A DNA stretch of 64,000 nucleotides, from assembly GCA_050084515.1 (NCBI GenBank), contig CM114273.1, positions 15,562,001 to 15,626,000 of the forward strand. The letters are read 5' to 3'. The position numbers were made by a program, and so were the translations under genes. Under the pieces are notes generated by a model, which did no database searches, had not been told where the DNA came from, and was given only the letters and a program-made list of their open reading frames with translations. Source of the stretch: Blasia pusilla (Eukaryota; Marchantiophyta; Marchantiopsida; Blasiales). Position 1 is the first letter of the stretch. Each line of letters opens with the position of its first letter. This document shows positions 57,201 through 64,000 of the stretch, one piece after another.

Positions 57201-58504
57201 CCTGATATAGGGTTGCCCTACATAGATCCTACTCTGCTTGAACCTTAGTAAACTGTGCCTCAAACTTATGTTGGCCACCTTCTCACCCTGCTTCAACTTC
57301 CTCAGGTTCTCCCGTGCGTGAGCATCCTCCATATATCCTTCACGAATCCTTCATTCCAGGTCTGTTTCTTCAGGGAACATTGCTCTCAAGACTTGTGTCG
57401 TCGATGGCATGTGTTCCTCCTTGCAACTCAACGCATCTGGAATCACATTATCTTTACTTGGATTGTGAATCAACTCAACATCCATCAGCGCCAAGGTATC
57501 ATGCCATCGCAGTTGTTTCAGTGTCACTCGATTCTGGGTCTCAAAATACTTGAGTGATATATTATCGGTGAATACTCGAGTCCTGTGGAGCCCTAAATAA
57601 TTACGCCACTTCCTCAAGCAATGTACCACCGCAAACAACTCTTTCTCGTGAGTGGGCCATCTCCTTTCAGTATCGCTAAGCTTCTTGCTCTAGTATGCTA
57701 CATGTCTCCCTTCTTGCACCAACATTCCTACAACCGCAAAATCACTAGCATCTGTATGCACTTCGAAAGGTTTGTCAAACTCCAACAGCTGCAATAGTGG
57801 TTCCTACGATAGATTTTGCTTCACTCGGCTGAATGCCTCATTAACTTCCTGGGTCCAAGTCGTGTTGGCAAACTTTGTTGTCCAATCCGTGAGAGGTTTC
57901 ACAATTCCCGAATTTTTTTCACATAAGTGCGATAGAAGTGCACCGTACCTATGAATCTCCTCATCCCCTTTACGATGGATGGGGGTTCCCACTCGACAAT
58001 TTCTTTCACCTTCTCCATGTCCGGACTGACGCCATCTGCGCTAACTATGTGACCCAAGAATTTGATCTTACTCAACCCAAATTCACTCTTCTCTACATTT
58101 GCATACAGCTGATTCACCCTTAGCTTTGACAAAACTGGTCTCACATGTCGAACGTGCTCCTCTAGGGACTTTGAATAGATAAGTATGTCATCAATATAGA
58201 TGATAACATACTCATCCATTTCCTTGTGAAAAATGGAGTTCATCAATGTGGTGAACGTTGGAGGCGCGTTACATAGATCGAAAGGCATCACTACAAACTC
58301 AAAGGACCCATATCTTGTCCTACACGCAGTCTTCTCCACATCTCCCTCGGCAATCCGGATTTGGTAATATCCTGACTTCAAGTCAATCCTACTGAAATAT
58401 CCCGCGCGTGCCAGCCTATCAAAGAGATCATCTATCCTCGGAAGAGGATAATTATTCTGAACCGTCACTTTATTCAGCGCACAGTAATCAACACATAGCC
58501 TCAT
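57200..58504 (-). pseudogene. Reverse transcriptase and RNase H, element B
   Basis: RT starts mid-domain at the deletion junction: RLCVDYCALNKVTVQNNYPL, motif A FSRIDLKSGYYQIRI (Asp intact), [20 protein letters not shown], motif C EYVIIYIDDILIYSKS (Y-I-D-D intact, near 58190), then FGLSKIKFLGHIVSADGVSP and FIGTVHFYRTYVKK. One frame change follows at ~57925 (NSGIVKPLTDWTTKFANTTW). RNase H: PFEVHTDASDFAVVGMLVQE (near 57740-57775), KKLSDTERRWPTHEKELFAV and HCLRKWRNYLGLHRTRVFTD with two stops. The linker RVLRAMFPEETDLE-like region and RIREGYMEDAHAREN follow. This copy retains the catalytic residues that element A has lost. Confidence 0.9.
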
Positions 58505-59188
58505 CCATATGCTTGATATCTATCACGACCCCTGCCTCTATTTGATCCATAACCTGCAAATAGCGCACTCTCTTGCAGACTAGACGAGTTACCGCTGCCT
58601 ACCAGACGCATCTCTTTACTGATCAACAGAGGAACTAACTCTTGAAAGGTTGGATACTTCTCTCTCACAGAGATAGAGATCTCAAAGGACTTGTAATCCT
58701 TTGTAAGGCCTTGAAGAGTGAATAAAATCAGATCATCATCTTCTACTGTCATTCCAATGCTATTCAATTGATCAACAATATGTCTAATACGCAAAATATA
58801 ATCATTGATGCTCTACGATCCTTCCCTCACTTCGTTCAATTTCTGTTTCAATTGAAGCTTTCTGGCCTGATTAGATGTCTGGAACAACTTTTTCCAATGC
58901 ATCCCAGGCCTCATTCGGAATATCAACATCTTGGATATAACCTATTATTAGCAAACTGATTGTTATTGAAATGTAGTGGATTACTTGCCTTGCGCGTTTG
59001 TTCCAAGCGTGAACATTCAAGTGTGTTGAATCAACTTCTGGCTTGGCCTCATCACCTGTGACAAGCTCCCATAGTTCTTGATCCATGCAAATTTTTTTCA
59101 TGCGAAACTTCCAGACATTGTAATTCTGCTTGTCTAGCTTCTCGCCTATGATTGCTGTTGAGGAATACTCCATGATAAATGATTTCAC
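58505..59188 (-). pseudogene. Copia gag, element C
   Basis: The start Met at 59188 (MKSFIMEYSSTAIIGEKLDK) is followed by NYNVWKFRMKKICMDQELWE, the conserved start of plant copia gag. The frame ends at 58871 (EAWDALEKVVPDI), where a frame change is needed. The next frame reads LFQTSNQARKLQLKQKLNEV, an in-frame TAG near 58813, and then INDYILRIRHIVDQLNSIGM, LILFTLQGLTKDYKSFEISI and GRGRDRYQAYG up to the element-B junction. The CCHC knuckle that should follow is missing. Gag would form the virus-like particle. Confidence 0.9.
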
Positions 59189-59672
59189 TCACAAAAATGT
59201 AATTTCAGGCTTTCTACTGCTCCAATTGAAGCATAGACCACTCCTACAAAGAAATCGATCTGAAATTTGCCAAAAATTGATCAACTGTATGAAAGAACTA
59301 GTCGAAATTGGCTTGTACAGAGCAAACTACAAAACTTTTCTTCACTAATTGCACTTTCCTACACTGAAATTGCTGCTGCAGAAGCTCAGAGTGTCAGAAT
59401 TGAGCAATTTTGGGTGCGTTGGAAAGCTCTCGATGAGCTCTACAAGACGGCTAGCTGATACCAAACGCTGGTTCTAGCCAAAGCGGACCCGTACGGCTGA
59501 ACCGACTGGGAAAGCCCTAAACAATGCCTCCAAAGTTTTATCACCGTCAAAGCTCCACCTGAAATCTGCACCCACTAAGCTTTGAATAAAATTTCCTTCT
59601 CCCAAACTGAAAAATTTCCTTCTCTTGCCTTTCTCCTCTCTTCAAACACAAAGAATTTTGAGTGATGTTCTC
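59189..59672 (-). other. 5' leader of element C
   Basis: About 480 bp between the primer site and the gag start. It probably holds packaging signals. No reading frame of its own was recognised. Confidence 0.7.
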
Positions 59673-59689
59673 CTCCCACTCTAATACCA
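59673..59689 (-). promoter_or_regulatory. tRNA primer-binding site of element C
   Basis: In element orientation TGGTATTAGAGTGGGAG follows immediately on the 5' LTR end (CCACA). It is a one-base variant of the Met-tRNA complement TGGTATCAGAG over its first eleven bases. It fixes the minus orientation. Confidence 0.9.
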
Positions 59690-60000
59690 TGTGGAAAACT
59701 GCTAAGCGAGCATAACTGGTGGAAAACGGCCTCACACATACACACCACCATATAGAACGAAACTTGCAATAAGAGAATGAACGGAGGTTGGTCCTCTTAT
59801 CAATTATATAGGGTATGTTCAAGCAACCCTAATCCTACCCTTAACCATAGTCTAAAGTTAGACTAACTGTGATTAACTAACCATAGTTAGGATAATCGTG
59901 CTTAACTGACTAACCAAGATTAAGCTTCCCTACTTTGTGTGAGTACCAAATGTAGCAATTCAGGTATCTCATGAGCTTGACTGTAGCTCAATCTTCAATA
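59690..60000 (-). repeat. 5' LTR of element C
   Basis: 311 bp, TATTGAAG...CCACA in element orientation. It differs from the 3' LTR by scattered substitutions and small indels, so the insertion is old. TTTTG follows at 60001. Confidence 0.92.
59803..59812 (-). promoter_or_regulatory. Probable TATA box of element C promoter
   Basis: In element orientation CCCTATATAATTG in the 5' LTR, about 190 bp after the LTR start, is conserved in the 3' LTR at 47772-47781. Transcription would start about 25-30 bp downstream, near 59775. Confidence 0.6.
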
Positions 60001-60005
60001 TTTTG

Positions 60006-60776
60006 GAGATAGAGTGAATAAATGAGGATGAAGGAATAAGGGGAAAAAATTGATAAGGTGAAGAGTTGTTTAGATATAACAAGCATAAAAAAGGTATTTA
60101 CCCTAAACATGAACCACTAGAGAAGAAATAAAAACTAGAAAACCCATTCGGTATGGAAAGAACCAAAATTTCAATATGATCTTAACATGACCAAACATGT
60201 TCGGAATTGATACTTTGCTTGGGAGAAAGTAACCAAGGAGATTGGAGCAACAAGAAGAGGATGTTGATAGAAAATGAAAGTCGTCAACCATTATTTATCA
60301 CAAATGGATGCGATTGTAATGTTGGGGGCCTAACACATGGCAAAAGTTTGAGCAAATCAAGAGGAGCCCTTCGATGATATTGCAAATACCAATTAAAGCA
60401 CATATGAAGCATACGGAGCATGTGCAAAGTGTACAAAGCTTTATGCAGGATCCTACTGTCATATTCATGGAAAAATGTGTTGGAGAGATTTGTTTCAAAC
60501 ATCTCTATCAAAATTGAACATAAGAAACAATAAGAAATCACAAAATATGAACAATTAAAATTTAAAGGAAAGAGAAAAACAAGAATTGGAGGAGAATTGA
60601 CGATCCCCGCAACCAGAAATATTGAGAAATCCTCATTTCATTGGAAAATGGAATATCAAACTTGGATGTTTCAAAATAAGTTCAATTTTCCCCTTATGAT
60701 AATCATGTCTCTCTAAATGTTAATGATATTGTGCGTGGCATTGGTGATTTTAATCAATAGGGGACGATTATAACCC
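60006..60776. other. Unassigned right flank of element C
   Basis: Minus-strand frames at 60103-60291 and 60284-60541 overlap and have hydrophobic, Cys-rich composition without a recognised domain. No gene call is justified. Confidence 0.35.
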
Positions 60777-61070
60777 TCACGTACTGTATTTTTTGAAATT
60801 AAAAAAAACCATTATCGATGATATTTTATCACCCTCTTTTTCTGGCCATTTTTTATTTCTCCCTACTGACACCCGAAATGCATCCGGAAACCAGCCCGCA
60901 ATCGTCCCAGGGCCTGCCGAGTTTAGGAGGAGCAGGTCCTTGAAGTTGCCCACGATTCTTGTCGTGACTTCCGCGACGACGCAAGCAGGAGAGTTATGAA
61001 GCCATGAAGGACGTGCCATCAAGCGGATATCATCATACGGAGTAATGGTGCTTGCCGCCATTAGCAACAA
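60777..61070 (-). CDS. Unrecognised open frame in the CpG-rich island
   Basis: 97 codons, MLLMAASTITPYDDIRLMAR ... SPACVVAEVTTRIVGNFKDL ... AGPGTIAGWFPDAFRVSVGR, then Lys-rich sequence running into AT-rich DNA. The 61070-60870 part has balanced codon composition and lies at the sharp transition into CpG-rich sequence. The complementary strand is also open over the same stretch (60793-60999, ending LPTILVVTSATTQAGEL), so the reading direction is uncertain. No signal peptide, membrane segment or known motif is evident. If real, it would be an exon or small gene whose C-terminal part degenerates after ~60860. It may equally be a fragment of an unrecognised repeat. Confidence 0.3.
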   Translation of the reverse strand: MLLMAASTITPYDDIRLMARPSWLHNSPACVVAEVTTRIVGNFKDLLLLNSAGPGTIAGWFPDAFRVSVGRNKKWPEKEGDKISSIMVFFNFKKYST

Positions 61071-62520
61071 CCCGTTTACGGGTCAGGGTCCTTCGGTGGT
61101 AGGAAGCTTTGTCCCTAATCCCACTAACATGCATGCAAATGTGGCCCTAATCCTACGAATATGCATGCAAATGTGGCTCTACGTTAGCTGATAGGGATGG
61201 CATGATGCCATCGTTTCTCCCGCTAGGTATTCGCTAAGGCATACGACATGGGTATGATGACCATGGATGATGCATAGCGAGAAGGATATCAGGACATCGA
61301 CTGACTACAGTAGCGGTACTCAATCACGCAGTTTGACATATTTTCTAAATATACGCAATCGGAGTTGCTATTGGTCGAGCAAATGGATACTTCCTAGGAA
61401 AAAGAGCTACTTTTCGCATCAGGGGAGTTGATCAGCTACGCAAGATGAGCATTTATTTTGGGACCCCTCAGGTTCTTCACATGTGCACATGAGTGCATGA
61501 CATCTACTTCCATTTTTTGTACGAATCCATTACCGCCGCAGTTCGGAGCGCAAATAATTTTGTGCAACGTGGCCCGTCGATTCCCCATCCAACAGCTCTC
61601 CGTCCAAGATTCTCTCGAACCTTTTGGTTGCAGGTGCGTAATTAAATTGTAACATTTTCTCTGTTAGTACGGTAAATTTTCAAATCGTTATGACAATCTT
61701 TTTTTTCTGCATACATATGTGGATCGGAGACAAAAGATCGCATCGAAAGATTCCATTTTAACCGCATGTCGAGTCAAGAACAATCCGACTTCGTAACCAT
61801 TTATAGATTTTAAATAAAGAATATAAAGTGCCGGTCATTTTAATTTATATTTTATTTTCTCCATTTACCCCCCGGTAGTTTTTCCCCAGCTCCATTCATC
61901 CCAATTCTACACGGGACGCGAATTCCGAGTCCGGCAAGACCGTACATCCGTGCGACTCGGATTTTCTTACTTTTAACGTTTGTTATTCTTCCTCGTTTCT
62001 GCATGCCCGCCATTTACCGGATCCCCGGCACAACACACCGTATTTAATAAACTCATTATCCTATAATTAGATAAATAAAATACAATATTTTCGCACAATT
62101 ATAAAATCTTCCCGCTCCTCACCACGTCTGCCAAACGCTGTATGATTGTACCGTCCTCGAAAGCCCATACTTGTGCTTGACATAAGCATTGCGGCGCCAA
62201 GATCGAAACCGGGTCGATCGTTCGTTGTATAAGAACATACACTTCCGTGCGAGAGGAACGAACGAATCTTCTATCCTAATGCCGAAGGCGCGGATTTTGC
62301 ACTTCGGCACCTGAAGTCATGGGAGGCGAGGGCTGGGGAAGTCGGGGGCCCTAAATAAATGTTTTCGCTATTTTCTTCCAGCGTCATTTGCCGTTAAGAG
62401 CTCGCTGGAAAAGGCTCTCGTGCATAAATGTTCCCTTCAAAGGGACCGAAAGCGGATGGGAATAACTAGCTCACGTTGGCCTTTCTTGTATCCGCGACTG
62501 CACTTGTCTGTTTTGTTTTC
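60840..62520. other. CpG-rich island, possible gene-proximal region
   Basis: It is clearly richer in G+C and CpG than its neighbours (for example 'cttgtcgtgacttccgcgac' near 60958, 'gcattgcggcgccaagatcg' near 62187 and 'atgccgaaggcgcggatttt' near 62280). No transposon similarity was seen. Preserved CpG in a genome otherwise depleted by methylation is usual for gene or promoter sequence. No exon, start or splice pair can be proved; the minus frame at 62119-62310 (63 codons) is unsupported. Confidence 0.4.
61113..61176. repeat. 32 bp tandem duplication with CATGCATGCAAAT motif
   Basis: Two 32 bp units (61113-61144 and 61145-61176) starting CCCTAATCC and containing ATGCATGCAAATGTGGC. They differ at three or four positions. 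CATGCATG resembles the plant RY element, and the adjoining ATGCAAAT an octamer-like motif. Confidence 0.8.
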
Positions 62521-64000
62521 GACATTTCACTTCATTTATTTAAATATTTTTAAAACAATCTAAATTCTGAAATTCTGAAGAACAAATATTAAAACATTTA
62601 TGTACAAAAATTATTCTAAGAAATTACTTTAATTCGGAACTTCACCAAGTGTCATTTTGGACTAAAGTCTAACAAACTTATGACGATTCTTGCATTTGAA
62701 ACTAGGAAAATATTCATGTTATTATTTGTGTTGGGGGTAAGAATGCTTACGTGTCGTCATTTTTTTTTAAAAGTCGAACCAATGGACACTCGTGCGATGC
62801 AAGGATTACTGATGAGTAATTTAAAGTACCCAAACTAATTGAAATAGACTCGTGATCGATCCCAAGTGATTTAAGGACACGTGTATCAATGGGATTGGTT
62901 CAAAACACGAGAGTCAAAAGGAGAGGTGTTCAAAAATAAAAAAAAGGCACTCTCTTGTTATAGTAGTATTGATTAGTGATGTTAACCCTTATTTATGAGA
63001 GTTACATGTATGACAAATACTTGTATAGATAGATTTGTATCATTTGGTTTAAATGAAGTATGGTCTCACTTTTAGTGGCATATTCTTTGATTCCATGTTG
63101 ATCTTTTAACTAGTTGCTAGTCTCCTTTCTCAAAAGATATATCTGCAAAATTTTAATAAAATCTGAAAAATTAAAGGAGATGTTAATTAAGGCTTAGTGT
63201 CAAATCATTGAAGGTTGAATATTGAAAGGTGAAATAATGGATTACGTATTCCGTTAAATTTTTTAAAATTTTTTTTTTAACAATAAGTGTTTGGTTTAGG
63301 AGTATGGACTAATATTGATTTTCCTCCTATAATAAATATGATTCTTGAAAATTAGAAAAAGGGAAACTATGAAGATGCACATAAGCATCTCTACAAATCA
63401 ACATTGATTGAAGAATATCTTCCCCATACACATATATATTAGTACTTGTTTGAGTTTAAGTTACGTTAAATTTTATCACATGTCCAAAGATTTATACATA
63501 GTATTTCTTCTTTGGGGATTTCTATGAATATCCAGTAAAATAATCAATGAAGTTTTCTATTCTTAAATATTTCTCCAATTATTGAATTGAGAGTTTTCAC
63601 ATAAGAGTTTTCACTGCGGAAATATTCATTGGAAATAACCAATAGATAAACTTTTCAAGTCAAAGTGTTGTTCTTAGGAATATCCAAAAACAAATGTTTT
63701 GAAAACTAAGTTCCGTAGTTGGAAATTCTTTTCGAGAAATAAACAACCATAAATATTTACGCATCAAATTTGTGTGACTAAAAATATTATTTGGAAAGAT
63801 TGACATAGATATCTTACCATATAAACCCACCAAAATATATTTTTGGAATAGATGTATTTGACATGACTGCCAATATTTGTTTTCCATTGTTGGAATTTCA
63901 TATTTCCTCGTCTTTTTTTTAGAAATATTCATCTCCATTCCTCTACCCATTTGTGACCCAATGCATCTTCCAAATATGAAATTAGTATCGTTGTATTAAT
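62521..64000. other. AT-rich sequence, no gene recognised
   Basis: The composition returns to AT-rich. A minus-strand frame at 63660-63950 (96 residues) has no recognised domain. Nothing else is supported to the end of the window. Confidence 0.4.

Larger units (their letters stand above)
50747..58504 (-). mobile_element. Gypsy chromovirus element B, 5'-truncated, nested in C
   Basis: Same family as element A. It comprises RT, RNase H, integrase, chromodomain, purine tract and a 3' LTR split by element D (55600-55536 and 51680-50747). The 3' LTR end at 50747 joins directly to copia pre-integrase sequence. At the other end the copia gag frame joins directly to the middle of B's RT (RLCVDYCALNKVTV) at ~58504. 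B's 5' LTR, primer site, gag, protease and RT N-terminus are missing, together with part of the copia host. A single deletion spanning B's 5' half and adjacent copia sequence is the simplest explanation. Confidence 0.9.
47654..60000 (-). mobile_element. Ty1/copia element C carrying nested elements B and D
   Basis: A minus-strand LTR retrotransposon with two ~311-316 bp LTRs, a Met-tRNA primer site, gag, integrase before RT (the copia gene order) and a purine tract. TTTTG at 47649-47653 and 60001-60005 is the 5 bp target duplication. About 7.76 kb (50747-58504) is foreign: gypsy element B with D inside it. Without that, about 4.6 kb of copia sequence remains. The CCHC knuckle and protease, expected between the gag frame ending near 58505 and the pre-integrase domain starting near 50746, are missing, so a deletion accompanied or followed the B insertion. 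All genes carry stops or frameshifts. Confidence 0.93.

Overview
This is a stretch of a large, repeat-dominated land-plant nuclear genome. The evidence is plant-type Ty3/gypsy chromovirus and Ty1/copia retrotransposons with initiator-Met tRNA primer sites, long pure dinucleotide microsatellites, Mutator-like MITEs, an AT-rich background and no bacterial gene organisation. The species or clade cannot be fixed from the sequence alone. No intact host gene, tRNA or rRNA could be supported; every recognisable coding segment is a decayed transposable-element gene.

Layout. 0.1-0.8 kb: a very old Ty3/gypsy reverse-transcriptase relic (called family E here). 5.6-6.4 kb: two copies of a ~305-330 bp MITE. 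8.2-9.56 kb: a CpG-rich island with no clear gene. 13.3 kb: a third MITE copy, then a 150 bp (CA)n array and a second family-E reverse-transcriptase relic (14.4-15.5 kb) ending in an LTR-like repeat with a long hairpin. 16.0-23.0 kb: a complete but dead chromovirus (element A; two ~1 kb LTRs, primer site, gag, protease, reverse transcriptase, RNase H, integrase, chromodomain). 25.4-25.8 kb: a foldback element with perfect 28 bp terminal inverted repeats and a central hairpin. 29.7-30.5 kb: two more MITE copies. 35.2-35.8 kb: a 278 bp exact-period tandem duplication carrying an unrecognised open frame. 39.5-40.8 kb: a solo LTR. 45.8-46.1 kb: the sixth MITE copy.

47.65-60.00 kb is a three-level nest. 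A Ty1/copia element (C, minus strand, TTTTG target duplication) was invaded by a chromovirus of the same family as A (B, minus strand). B's 3' LTR was then invaded by a different LTR element (D, minus strand; AGCGT, or GCGT with a shared A, on both sides). The solo LTR at 39.5-40.8 kb belongs to D's family. Later deletions removed B's 5' half together with the copia zinc-knuckle and protease region, and also removed most of D's interior.

60.8-62.5 kb is a second CpG-rich island with one open frame of unknown identity and a 32 bp tandem repeat. It and the 8.2-9.56 kb island are the best places to look for non-transposon sequence. The rest is AT-rich, heavily mutated DNA in which no feature was recognised.
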